Source: Kouleothrix aurantiaca (GTDB lineage: Bacteria; Chloroflexota; Chloroflexia; Chloroflexales; Roseiflexaceae). Taken from it: a stretch of DNA of 12,294 bases. The first letter of the stretch is position 1, and the number at the start of each line of letters is the position of its first letter. Shown here in pieces: positions 6,614 through 12,294 of the stretch. The DNA lies in contig LJCR01000027.1 of assembly GCA_001399705.1 (NCBI GenBank), positions 1 through 12,294 of the forward strand. The letters run 5' to 3'. A program made the translations under genes and the position numbers. The notes beneath the pieces were generated by a model. The model was not told the DNA's origin and ran no database searches. It saw only the letters and a list, made by a program, of their open reading frames with translations.

Positions 6614-6698
6614 GTTCACCGTACCTTTCTTGGCGCGATAGTGTGCGCCGTTCAACGTACCCTGACTCGTGGTTCACCGCGTTCTGGCGCCGTGAACC
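6614..6698. promoter_or_regulatory. Operator-like GTTCAMCG repeats in parA leader
   Basis: GTTCACCGTACC (6614-6625) and GTTCAACGTACC (6650-6661) are near-identical 12-mers spaced 36 bases apart. GTTCACCG occurs again at 6672-6679. A perfect inverted repeat, GGTTCAC (6671-6677) with GTGAACC (6692-6698), overlaps the third copy. They cluster within 90 bases of the parA start, where partition operons usually have operators or centromere sites. I infer binding by ParB, ParA or a separate regulator. Confidence 0.5.
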
Positions 6699-6774
6699 CA
6701 TAATTCCAACACATTGGACTCTGCTGCGCAGCGGCATGGCGCGCTCGCGTGCAAAGACCGATACGTTTGGAGGC
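6671..6774. repeat. Imperfect ~104-bp direct repeat, copy A (parA-proximal)
   Basis: This copy matches copy B at 6886-6989 in the same orientation, with the start of each copy about 215 bases apart. The best-conserved core, ATTCCAACACATTGGACTC, is identical in both and contains an inverted repeat TCCAA-CACA-TTGGA (6705-6718). A second conserved block is ATACGTTTG(G)AGGC (6761-6774). The stretch between is looser. Conservation of two blocks around a variable part looks like protein-binding sites kept by selection or by recent duplication. Confidence 0.7.
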
Positions 6775-6803
6775 AGTGTGATACACATAAGTTGCTGATG
6801 GAG

Positions 6804-6812
6804 ATTGTAGCA
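6804..6812 (-). promoter_or_regulatory. Probable parA promoter, extended -10
   Basis: On the minus strand TGCTACAAT is an extended -10 with no clear -35. The identical nonamer is found at 1952-1960 before the HTH gene. It lies between the two repeat copies, and transcription would pass through copy A and the GTTCAMCG sites before reaching parA about 190 bases on. Confidence 0.45.
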
Positions 6813-6885
6813 TATCATGAGCACTTTGTGTGAGCTTAGAAGCCAGGAAAATTAAGGAGAAAAGTGATGAGGATGGTAGAAATGC

Positions 6886-6989
6886 GATTCAACGTGTTCT
6901 GACGCCGTCAACGCGTCATTCCAACACATTGGACTCAGTTGTGCGTCGTGGCGTGATGCGCTTGCACACAGAGCCAATACGTTTGAGGC
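6886..6989. repeat. Imperfect ~104-bp direct repeat, copy B
   Basis: This is the second copy of the repeat at 6671-6774, with the same TCCAA-CACA-TTGGA inverted repeat (6920-6933) and ATACGTTTGAGGC block (6977-6989). The long inverted repeat GGTTCAC/GTGAACC of copy A is degraded here (GATTCAA/GTCAACG). The two copies bracket the putative parA promoter. No gene is supported in 6830-7036, though a plus-strand AAGGAG followed by ATG at 6867 opens an 11-codon frame. Confidence 0.65.
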
Positions 6990-7041
6990 GCTGTCGGATG
7001 GCCACAATTGACGGAGGCCAGAAGAAATGCTGCTGCAACAA

Positions 7042-7071
7042 CAGAACGGCACAGGCGCCTGTGCCGTTCTG
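7042..7071 (-). terminator. 30-bp perfect palindrome, probable terminator of the TPR gene
   Basis: CAGAACGGCACAGGC is followed directly by its exact complement, GCCTGTGCCGTTCTG, with no spacer. On the minus strand it starts 28 bases after the stop of the gene at 7099 and is followed by TTGTTG, so it can terminate that transcript. AACAACAGA (minus strand, 7090-7082) can pair with TCTGTTGTT (7045-7037), which includes the palindrome's last bases and tail. A competing or extended fold is therefore possible. A dyad protein-binding site is the alternative. Confidence 0.6.
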
Positions 7072-7098
7072 CGCGGGCCGCTCTGTTGTTATCGACGT

Positions 7099-7776
7099 TC
7101 AGGCGCAGCGCGCAAGAAGCGTCTGAGCCGGCCGCGCGAGATGCGGCTCATCCCAGAGGAACGGATCGGGTGGGAGCGCCGCCGGGCGCTCCAGCCAGCC
7201 AAAACCGTCATCGATCGCCTGGCGAAACCGATGCGAGGGCGTGAGCCGCAGGAGATCGGCACTCTGGCGCGCCAGGATGTAGAGATAGCGCGCCGACGCG
7301 AGGTCATCGGCTGCCACCGCGGACCACGCACGCAGCAGGGTTGTGTGGAGCTGGACAAGGCGGCGGTTCAGTCTCCGATCGGCACGGTCGAGCGCCTCGT
7401 CGGCCTGGTCCAGCAGGGTGCGCGCATCATCGATGCGGCCCCGCCGCAACTGGATGGCGGCCCACGTGTGCAGCGGGATGATTAAGATCTGCGGACAATC
7501 GGCCTGCTTGGCAATGGGTAGGAGCCGGCGCACGCACTCGGCGTACGCGTCCGCGGCGCCTGAGAGGTCTTCGAGGTGGCGCAGCATATCGCCGCGGTGG
7601 GCCCATAACATGGCGAGGACCCCGGACGGAGCGGCGGCGGCCTCAGCCGCGGCGTAGATACGCTCGCAGACCTTCAGCGCCTCATTGAAACGGCACTCCC
7701 CGACCAGCGCATGCTCTTGCGCCACAGCATCACGCCAGCTCTGGCCAGACGGAGGCCACATAGGTGTCGCGGTCAA
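7099..7776 (-). CDS. TPR-like helical repeat protein
   Basis: The frame is open as far up as about 8150, but a good promoter at 7812-7841 puts the transcript start near 7805. The start must then be TTG 7776 (AAAGAG six bases upstream) or ATG 7761. From TTG the product is 225 aa. It is all helical, with paired helices typical of tetratricopeptide repeats: near 18-48 (EHALVGECRFNEALKVCERI), 52-90 (AMLWAHRGDMLRHLEDLSGA), 100-130 (AAIQLRRGRIDDARTLLDQA) and 140-175 (TTLLRAWSAVAADDLASARY). No enzymatic domain or membrane segment is seen. Such proteins usually scaffold protein contacts; the partner is unknown. It is followed by the palindromic terminator and lies upstream of the parA promoter on the same strand. 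Confidence 0.8.
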   Translation of the reverse strand: MTATPMWPPSGQSWRDAVAQEHALVGECRFNEALKVCERIYAAAEAAAAPSGVLAMLWAHRGDMLRHLEDLSGAADAYAECVRRLLPIAKQADCPQILIIPLHTWAAIQLRRGRIDDARTLLDQADEALDRADRRLNRRLVQLHTTLLRAWSAVAADDLASARYLYILARQSADLLRLTPSHRFRQAIDDGFGWLERPAALPPDPFLWDEPHLARPAQTLLARCA

Positions 7777-7811
7777 GGCGGTCTCTTTCTTCTGTGTGGT
7801 CGAATATATAC

Positions 7812-7841
7812 ATAGTATGCCGTGATAGGCGCGCTCGTCAA
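7812..7841 (-). promoter_or_regulatory. Sigma-70-type promoter of the TPR gene
   Basis: On the minus strand TTGACG (7841-7836), an 18-base spacer and TACTAT (7817-7812) match the sigma-A/sigma-70 consensus well. The region just after is AT-rich (TATATATT). It fixes the start of the downstream gene and argues that the long upstream open frame is not translated. Confidence 0.7.
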
Positions 7842-7960
7842 GCAGAAAACACTGCGCAATCGCCGCAACATCTGGGCCGTTGGAACGGCGTAACGCGGCG
7901 AATACGCATGATTTTGCTCGACATAAGCGTAGGAGCGCCTGGCACACCAGCGACGGCTGG

Positions 7961-7983
7961 AGAGCGCGCCGAAAGCGCGCTCT
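7961..7983. terminator. Strong hairpin, possible relic terminator
   Basis: AGAGCGCGC (7961-7969) pairs perfectly with GCGCGCTCT (7975-7983) across a CGAAA loop. There is no long T run on either strand. On the minus strand it lies just beyond the end of the CCA-transferase-like fragment, so it may be that gene's old terminator. Confidence 0.4.
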
Positions 7984-7995
7984 TGTTCGTGACGA

Positions 7996-8112
7996 TCCTA
8001 CGCGACGCGCGCGCGCCCAGGCGAGCGCCTCTTCCGGCGTGGTGATCTCACCGTCGAGCTGCGCCTGGTAGAGCTGGCGGTGCAGCGCGCCGAGGTTGGG
8101 GCCGGGCGTCGC
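7996..8112 (-). pseudogene. C-terminal fragment resembling a tRNA nucleotidyltransferase/poly(A) polymerase-family protein
   Basis: About 39 codons read ATPGPNLGALHRQLYQAQLD then GEITTPEEALAWARARR. This PGP..G..L..L..AQLDGEI.T.EEAL pattern is the usual C-terminal tail of class II CCA-adding/poly(A) polymerase-family enzymes. The N-terminal catalytic parts are absent: the frame meets TGA upstream, and the DNA becomes TnpB-like on the other strand at about 8104. So this is a broken end left at a recombination or insertion junction. The family assignment rests on a short motif remembered, not searched. Confidence 0.45.
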
Positions 8113-8449
8113 AATGGAACCACGGCCAGGTCCGCCAGTACATCACCTACAAGGCGCAGCGGAAGGTATCGTGGTAGAACTGGTCGACGAGCACTACACG
8201 ACCCAAACCTGTCCCAATTGTGGATGCAGGCACAAACCACGCGGCAGGACGTATTCCTGCGGGCGGTGTGGTTTCAGCGCGCATCGCGACATAGTAGGAC
8301 AGATCAACATCCTGTCACGGTATAAAACAGGACAGGTGGGCGCTTTACACGCCCCAAATGAGATCAAGCATCGTATCCCGCATAACGAGCGGCTCATGCG
8401 TAGACGCCGGGACACCGGCCAGCAGGGGAAAGCAAAAGCCGAGAGCTGA
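8104..8449 (+). pseudogene. Truncated, frameshifted TnpB (C-terminal third)
   Basis: Typical TnpB C-terminal sequence is split over two frames. QWNHGQVRQYITYKAQ runs in one frame to about 8158. AEGIVVELVDEHYTTQTCPN then continues in the next, one base being missing near 8158. The zinc ribbon (CPNC...CGRCG) and the final RuvC aspartate (HRDIVGQIN) are present, but the N-terminal ~250-300 residues, including the first RuvC aspartate, are lost. It cannot be an active nuclease. It abuts a CCA-transferase-like fragment on the opposite strand and is followed by a palindrome and an omega-RNA-like end. Confidence 0.85.
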
Positions 8450-8501
8450 AAGCTGAAAACGACTCGTTTCAGCTTTCAGCTCTCGGCTTTCAGCTTTCCC
8501 C
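8425..8501. repeat. Long near-perfect palindrome (34/35-base arms)
   Basis: The left arm 8425-8458 and right arm 8467-8501 are complementary apart from one small mismatch/bulge (A against CA near the base), with an 8-base loop ACGACTCG. The arms contain tandem GCTGAAA units. It overlaps the last codons of the TnpB relic. It could be a MITE-like insertion, a repetitive hairpin family, or a strong terminator; its length exceeds a normal terminator. Confidence 0.8.
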
Positions 8502-8509
8502 CGCTGTAG

Positions 8510-8571
8510 CTCGCGGGACTGGTCGCCAGTCGTGAGAAACCGCGGGGACTTAACGCCCCGCGGAGTGTCAC
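8510..8571 (+). ncRNA. Decayed TnpB omega-RNA 3' end / element right end
   Basis: Two hairpins follow the palindrome: GACTGG-TCG-CCAGTC (8517-8531) and CCGCGGGG/CCCCGCGG (8540-8547, 8556-8563) with an 8-base loop, then GGAGTGTCAC. A GC-rich hairpin followed by a GTGTCA-type end is, from memory, typical of the right ends of IS605/IS1341 elements, where the omega-RNA scaffold stops and the guide begins. The matching tnpB is broken, so any RNA made would only act with another TnpB. Confidence 0.5.
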
Positions 8572-8636
8572 GCTTCACAGGACAAGATGGTACTCCAGGC
8601 TGAGATGATGCGTTGATGGGAGCACTCCCCCACGGC

Positions 8637-9785
8637 TTACGGGGCGGCAGCTGAACTCTGGCGCTGCGCGCGCTCGACCGCGCGGGTTGTGGCCGTCGTA
8701 ATATTTACCGCCACCATGCCGAGCGCGGCATCGTAGTATGGCGTTCCACTTCCGATAAAAGTATCTGCCGGGTCATCGGCGAGCGCGGCGGCGACCTTCC
8801 TCCACGCCTTTGCGGTGATGTAGAGGCCGATCGGCCTCACGGACACCGGGTCGGGCCGCTCCAGGCCCTTCGGCAGCGCTGGCAGCGGGCCGGCGTAGAT
8901 CATGCGTACTAGCGTAATATCGGGGCGGATGAGCGGCGTCCCAACCTGGCCGACGACGGTGATGGCCGGCGGTTTGAGATCGCCCTCCGCGAGCCGGTCA
9001 TCCGGGTTGCGCACCTTGACCGGCCCCATGGCGAACACGCTCATCCCCTCTAGCTCCGGGTCGTAGAGACCGACGCCGCTGAAGGTGAGCAGGCTGCCGG
9101 GCGGCCGCTCTTGCGCCGGCCGCCAGTGTTTGGCGTTGATCGTGACGATGTATGCGAGATCGATGGGCTCGGGCGGCACAGGGACCGCGCGCGGCATCGG
9201 CGGCAGCGCGCCGTGGTGCGTGAGCACCAGCATGGTCTGCCGCTCTTTCTCGATCACGTTGCCCGGCTTGCCGGTAAGTTCGAGCTTGAGCGCGGTCGCA
9301 CCTCCGCTCCTAGCCTCCAGCGCGCGCCAGTGCGCGGCGCGCCCCTCCCAGGGGATCGGCGCTGGCGGAAGCGGAGGTGGGGGCGGAGGTGCGGCGTCCC
9401 CGGACCCAGGACGGGCGCGCTCGCGCCAGCGGGGCGTCCCGAAAATCGCGCGGTAGCGCTCCATCGCCCGGGCGTCTCCCAGCGCGCCGCTTCCGCCCAA
9501 CTTGTCGCGCACGAGTTGGAAGAACACGCCGCCGGGCGTGCGCCGCCTCTCTCCATCCTCGGTCATCATGCCGCCGTGCGACTCGATCTCCTGTGCCTCG
9601 CGCAGCCACTCCAGCGCTTGCTCGGCGCCGCACTCGTGGACAATACGCCAGATCATGCCGCGCGCCTGCTTCGCGGTCTCGCCGAGCTGCTGGGTGATAT
9701 ACCGCACCGGGTGGCGATGCGGGTCGATTATCTCGGACCTGTCGCTCACGCGCTCCCTCCCTATAGCTGTGCTGTTCGCGTCCAT
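8637..9785 (-). CDS. PHAX RNA-binding domain protein with duplicated C-terminal module
   Basis: ATG 9785 (MDANSTAIG) with GGTGGGTAA just upstream gives 382 aa; ATG 9803 in frame is possible. Residues ~20-96 carry the PHAX/RNA_GG_bind signature: ITQQLGETAKQARGMIWRIV, AQEIESHGGMM, then ERRRTPGGVFFQLVRDKL. The RRRTPGGV loop is diagnostic. In eukaryotes this domain binds snRNA/snoRNA for export; in bacteria its ligand is not known to me. A Pro-rich linker (~131-145) follows. The C-terminal half repeats one module: ~211-254 (AYIVTINAKHWRP, YDPELEGMSVFAMGP) and ~321-364 (LYITAKAWRKV, YDAALGMVAVNIT). It is a cytosolic, probably RNA-binding protein of unknown task. A TATAAAAT box at 9813-9806 may be its promoter. 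An intact tnpB ends 25 bases upstream of ATG 9785. Confidence 0.85.
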   Translation of the reverse strand: MDANSTAIGRERVSDRSEIIDPHRHPVRYITQQLGETAKQARGMIWRIVHECGAEQALEWLREAQEIESHGGMMTEDGERRRTPGGVFFQLVRDKLGGSGALGDARAMERYRAIFGTPRWRERARPGSGDAAPPPPPPLPPAPIPWEGRAAHWRALEARSGGATALKLELTGKPGNVIEKERQTMLVLTHHGALPPMPRAVPVPPEPIDLAYIVTINAKHWRPAQERPPGSLLTFSGVGLYDPELEGMSVFAMGPVKVRNPDDRLAEGDLKPPAITVVGQVGTPLIRPDITLVRMIYAGPLPALPKGLERPDPVSVRPIGLYITAKAWRKVAAALADDPADTFIGSGTPYYDAALGMVAVNITTATTRAVERAQRQSSAAAP

Positions 9786-9809
9786 GATAGTTACCCACCG
9801 CATAGCATT

Positions 9810-11186
9810 TTATAACGCTTGCGATGGATGTTTCCTCCGGCAGGAGCCGGAGTGCTGACCTACGCCGGATTGACCGCTTATGCTTTCGCACCCGAAGGCG
9901 GGTTCTCGGCGGGCGGATGCACTACGGGCATCCGATGATTGCAGATAGGCGACATGCCGGGCGTCGAGCAAGTCTTTGACGGCCTCCTTGCTGCGGCACG
10001 CCCTCATCTCGCGGTCATAGAAGCGGGATTGGTGATTGATCGCCGCATTCTCGTCGGCGTGGATGGTCAAACCGCATGCCTGGCACCAGAACGTCTGTTG
10101 CTCAGGCCGGTTGGCACGGGATACAAAGTGGCAGCGCGAGCATTCTTGAGACGAGTAGGCAGCCCAACCTACCTGGGCGGTCTGCCCGCGCTTCTTCGCG
10201 CCCCAGGCGATCTGCCGAGGCAGGTGGGCCAGGTTGCTGGCGTACAGGTAGGCGTTCATGCGCCTAGCGCGAAAGCGCATTGTGCGCACGTCCAGGTCTT
10301 CATAGGCAACCTGATGGCCCGCATGATCGGCGTAGAACTGGTTGACCGCCCGGTTGATCTCCTGCCGGACGTGGCGGGCCAGCCGCTGATTGGTCAGCGA
10401 CGGCAGCTCACTCACGCCCTTCTTTTTCAGGCAGGCGCCCAGCTTGGCCTTCCGGCGGCGTTTCTCGCGGTCCAGCTTATGCCGGCGAGCGAGCTTTCCA
10501 TGGAACGTGCCGTAGTGCTTGCCGGTCGAGGTGGTCAGCAAGTTTACGATGCCGACGTCCACCCCGACGACGGGCGATTCGTCCGTGGTGGTCGCGGCGA
10601 TTTGCTCGTGTACGCTCACAGTGAGCCACCAGCCCGATGGCTTGCGCGTGAGCGTCATGCTGGTGTTGATGCGCTTGCCGTCGAGCATCCGCCGGTGATA
10701 GGCCGCGAGCTTGAGCGGCAGCCGGATGGGTTGGCCCATCTCCAGCGTGCTGATGCGCAGCCAGTAGTCGAAGGTGCTGTCTTCGGACGGCTCCAGCGCG
10801 ACGACATTGGCGTTGGCTTGAATAACCGTTTGCTTGAGTGTGGGGATTTGCCATTCTTTCCAGGTTGGGCCAGCACGCTGGGGATCAGCCTGCGCCTGAT
10901 ACTCGGTCAACTCATCCAGGTATGCCTGATACGCGCGATCGCGATTAGTGCGCCAGGACTGCGCGACGCCCGCCGCGTGCTGGATCACCGCTCGCTGCCA
11001 GCGGGCCAAGAGCGGGCTCGGCAGCCAGGCATCGGCGTACTTGTCCGGCTCCACGTCCGTGCAGAATGCAGTAACATACTGCTGGCACAGCCGCATGTAC
11101 GCATCGGCGAGCGCGTCAAGCTGTGTGAGCTTGCTCGCGTTGGCGTCGGAAAGCCGTATATGCGTGACGGCACGGGTCAGTTTCAT
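9810..11186 (-). CDS. tnpB: TnpB RNA-guided nuclease (IS200/IS605 OrfB family)
   Basis: TnpB uses an omega RNA from the element's right end to cut DNA next to a target-adjacent motif, favouring retention of the element. ATG 11186 (MKLTRAVTHIRLS) gives 458 aa; GTG 11195 is possible. Neither has a clear ribosome site. The N-terminal helical region is long (~1-200). RuvC-I VVGVDVGIVNLLTT has D210, RuvC-II VAYEDLDVRTMRF has E296, the zinc ribbon CSRC...CQAC is at 349-371, and HADENAAINH has D378. All are intact, so it should be active rather than a TldR-type dead repressor. The ~75 residues after RuvC-III are low-complexity and overlap the omega RNA. There is no tnpA. Its promoter has an SOS-box-like palindrome. 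Confidence 0.95.
   Translation of the reverse strand: MKLTRAVTHIRLSDANASKLTQLDALADAYMRLCQQYVTAFCTDVEPDKYADAWLPSPLLARWQRAVIQHAAGVAQSWRTNRDRAYQAYLDELTEYQAQADPQRAGPTWKEWQIPTLKQTVIQANANVVALEPSEDSTFDYWLRISTLEMGQPIRLPLKLAAYHRRMLDGKRINTSMTLTRKPSGWWLTVSVHEQIAATTTDESPVVGVDVGIVNLLTTSTGKHYGTFHGKLARRHKLDREKRRRKAKLGACLKKKGVSELPSLTNQRLARHVRQEINRAVNQFYADHAGHQVAYEDLDVRTMRFRARRMNAYLYASNLAHLPRQIAWGAKKRGQTAQVGWAAYSSQECSRCHFVSRANRPEQQTFWCQACGLTIHADENAAINHQSRFYDREMRACRSKEAVKDLLDARHVAYLQSSDARSASARREPAFGCESISGQSGVGQHSGSCRRKHPSQAL
9815..9960 (-). ncRNA. TnpB omega RNA / right end (approximate)
   Basis: By family rule the omega RNA covers the 3' end of tnpB and runs into flanking DNA. On the minus strand the region contains GGATGC/GCATCC (9933-9915) and a final perfect hairpin, CTCCGGC-TCCT-GCCGGAG (9852-9835), followed by GAAACATC. 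The scaffold should end just after this hairpin. The guide would then come from the bases around 9830-9800, which include the TATAAAAT box and start of the PHAX gene. Both RNA ends are estimates. Confidence 0.6.
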
Positions 11187-11203
11187 TGATAGCACACATA
11201 GCG

Positions 11204-11217
11204 CGAACAGGTGTTCG
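11204..11217. promoter_or_regulatory. LexA (SOS) box-like palindrome downstream of tnpB promoter
   Basis: CGAACAGGTGTTCG is a 14-base dyad (6-bp arms, 2-base centre). It fits the Gram-positive/Bacillus-type LexA box CGAAC-N4-GTTCG, with the purine/pyrimidine inner bases in place. It lies 1 base beyond the -10 box, over the predicted start of transcription, an ideal place to repress. It implies DNA-damage induction of tnpB if the host LexA reads this motif. Confidence 0.6.
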
Positions 11218-11218
11218 T

Positions 11219-11247
11219 AGTATACCAGAACACGGTCTTTTCCGCAA
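11219..11247 (-). promoter_or_regulatory. tnpB promoter (-35/-10)
   Basis: On the minus strand TTGCGG (11247-11242), a 17-base spacer and TATACT (11224-11219) make a good sigma-70-type promoter, about 30-40 bases upstream of the tnpB start. The remaining DNA to 11319 is the element's left end, with two close AACG(T)TTT-type repeats and a TATCG/CGATA inverted repeat (11274-11278, 11289-11293). Its exact boundary is not visible. Confidence 0.65.
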
Positions 11248-11319
11248 TAGAATGCGACAAAACGCTAAAACGTTATCGAACGAGTGAACGATAGCAATAC
11301 GCCTTTGAGACGGTTTCGG

Positions 11320-12294
11320 CTATGCGGCCGGCCGCGCGATCTCATCAGGCAGGTAGCGAACTTCCAGCTCTGTCCGCCCCGGAGCGGGCTCAAGCCGCTG
11401 CCCACCCGCCGTTGTCAGCGGCAGCGCGAATGCGACCACCACATAGGGCCCATCGAACGTGGCTACACGGCCCGGCGTCTGTGCCGCCACCATGTGCTCG
11501 CGATGCGCGTCAGGCGTCAGCGTCGTCACGACGGCGTCGCCAGGCGCGGCCGGGCTCCAGCTCGCCGCCGGCGGCAGCGCGTCCTCCAGGCCGAGCAGGA
11601 GCGCCTGCCGGTCGTCGCCGCGGGCCTGGGCGCGGGCCAAATTGAGCGCGTCGCGGTAGCTGCCGAACTGCGCGAGCCGCCGGAGTATTACGGTCTCACC
11701 GCTGCGGGTGATCGAGGGCTCGGCAAGCCGCCGCAGCGTGACGATCGCCTGGTGGCACTCGACGTCGGTCAGCTCGGGCGCGACAGTGCGGAGCGCCGCG
11801 GCAATCGCGAGCGGGCGGACGTCGGTGGGCATTTTTGCCGCCCGCCGCAGCGCGTTCCAACCCTCGCCCTGCCCCCGCCGGTCGTGAGGCGGCTGTCGAG
11901 CCAGCCCCGCGCGAACTGGGCGGCCCGCGGCTGGAGCGGAATCCTGCTCCACTTCAGCGTGTTGTCCGGCGGCTTGCTTTGCAGCGCCGGCAGCAGCTCG
12001 CTTTCGGTCCCCTCAATGTGGAACGGTATCGAGCCGATGTCGCTGTGGAGGTAGACCACCCACTTGCCGCGCTCGCCGTGCTCGTGGTACGTGTATCCCC
12101 AGCCGTCAGGATCAAGATCGGCGATCGCGTCGGCGAGTAGCACCGGCTTGATGCGGTAGAAGCCTCTGGTCTGCTCGGTTCCGTCGCCGCTCTCCTTGGC
12201 GGCCTGGTTGCAGAGCAGCGTGAGGAGCGCTTTACCGCTCGGGCTGGCGCGGAGCCGGTCCAGGTCCGCGGCGCGCAGCGGACCGGGCGTGACG
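11320..12294 (-). pseudogene. Unknown gene, partial and split by an apparent one-base frameshift
   Basis: The frame from the right edge is open for about 139 codons (GFYRIKPVLLADAIADLDPD, WVVYLHSDIGSIPFHIEGTE, AAQFARGWLDSRLTTGG) and then turns to Arg/Ser-rich nonsense, ending at 11769. A second frame takes over with normal-looking sequence (GEGWNALRRAAKMPTDVRPL, VILRRLAQFGSYRDALNLAR, YVVVAFALPLTTAGGQRLEP) to the TAG at 11320. Adding one G to the G5 run at 11872-11876 joins them into one reading frame of over 320 residues (SRLTTGGGQGEGWNALRRAA). It is therefore either a sequencing/assembly slip, a true mutation, or less likely programmed frameshifting. If instead it is two genes, the second could start at ATG 11832 or GTG 11952. 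No family is recognised. Confidence 0.65.

Noticed and set aside
6830..7126. Plus-strand 98-codon frame between parA and the TPR gene
   Set aside because: It runs through repeat copy B and the palindrome, and composition is not protein-like. The AAGGAG-ATG at 6867 opens only 11 codons in another frame.
7777..7947. N-terminal extension of the TPR gene up to 7947 or further
   Set aside because: A strong promoter at 7812-7841 lies inside it, and the added residues look non-helical and Cys/Arg-rich.
8618..8644. Terminator of the PHAX gene or another element right end (CCCC/GGGG hairpin over the stop codon)
   Set aside because: Only a 4-bp stem with a 9-base loop and no T run; too weak to call.
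9939..11189. 416-codon plus-strand frame opposite tnpB
   Set aside because: Antisense shadow. The minus strand has the full RuvC and zinc-ribbon motif set.

Overview
The window is GC-rich (roughly 60% or more by eye) and reads like accessory DNA, either a plasmid or an integrated plasmid-like island. It most resembles a filamentous Chloroflexota (Roseiflexus/Chloroflexus/Ktedonobacter-type). That assignment is an inference. It rests on a parA-parB partition module, an IscB with a full HEARO/omega RNA, and a bacterial protein with a PHAX-type RNA-binding domain. No rRNA, tRNA or core housekeeping gene is intact here.

Layout. 1-862 (+): 3' part of a gene whose C-terminus looks like a degenerate PHAX-like domain. 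1116-1598 (+): small unknown protein. 1599-2055: regulatory DNA with three GTGAAACAG repeats and an inverted repeat around an extended -10. 2056-2835 (+): double-HTH protein with a DUF2442-like C-terminus. 2878-2903: bidirectional terminator. 2983-4191 (-): parB. 4192-5799 (-): an IscB transposable element (iscB 4221-5516, omega RNA 5517-5815 including the guide). 5821-6612 (-): parA. 6613-7036: parA leader and upstream DNA, with two copies of a ~104-bp repeat. 7042-7071: 30-bp perfect palindrome. 7099-7776 (-): TPR-like protein with a clear sigma-70-type promoter. 7961-8571: gene debris (a CCA-transferase-like tail, a truncated frameshifted TnpB, a long palindrome and a decayed omega-RNA end). 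8637-9785 (-): PHAX-domain protein. 9810-11186 (-): intact TnpB with a Gram-positive-type LexA box in its promoter. 11320-12294 (-): unknown gene broken by one frameshift and running off the right edge.

How the parts fit. The main biological story is one replicon carrying three RNA-guided (OMEGA) nuclease loci: an intact IscB, an intact TnpB and a TnpB relic, all without a TnpA transposase. The IscB element sits exactly in the short gap between parA and parB, on the same strand, so the omega RNA and iscB would be co-transcribed with the partition operon. Its predicted guide is the parA-proximal half of that gap. It would therefore target relatives that still have an uninterrupted parAB junction, a possible homing or plasmid-competition arrangement. 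The TnpB right end abuts the promoter and start of the PHAX-domain gene, and its own promoter carries a consensus SOS box. The replication gene is not identified. The HTH/DUF2442 gene with its upstream repeats, or the PHAX-type genes, are candidates only by position.
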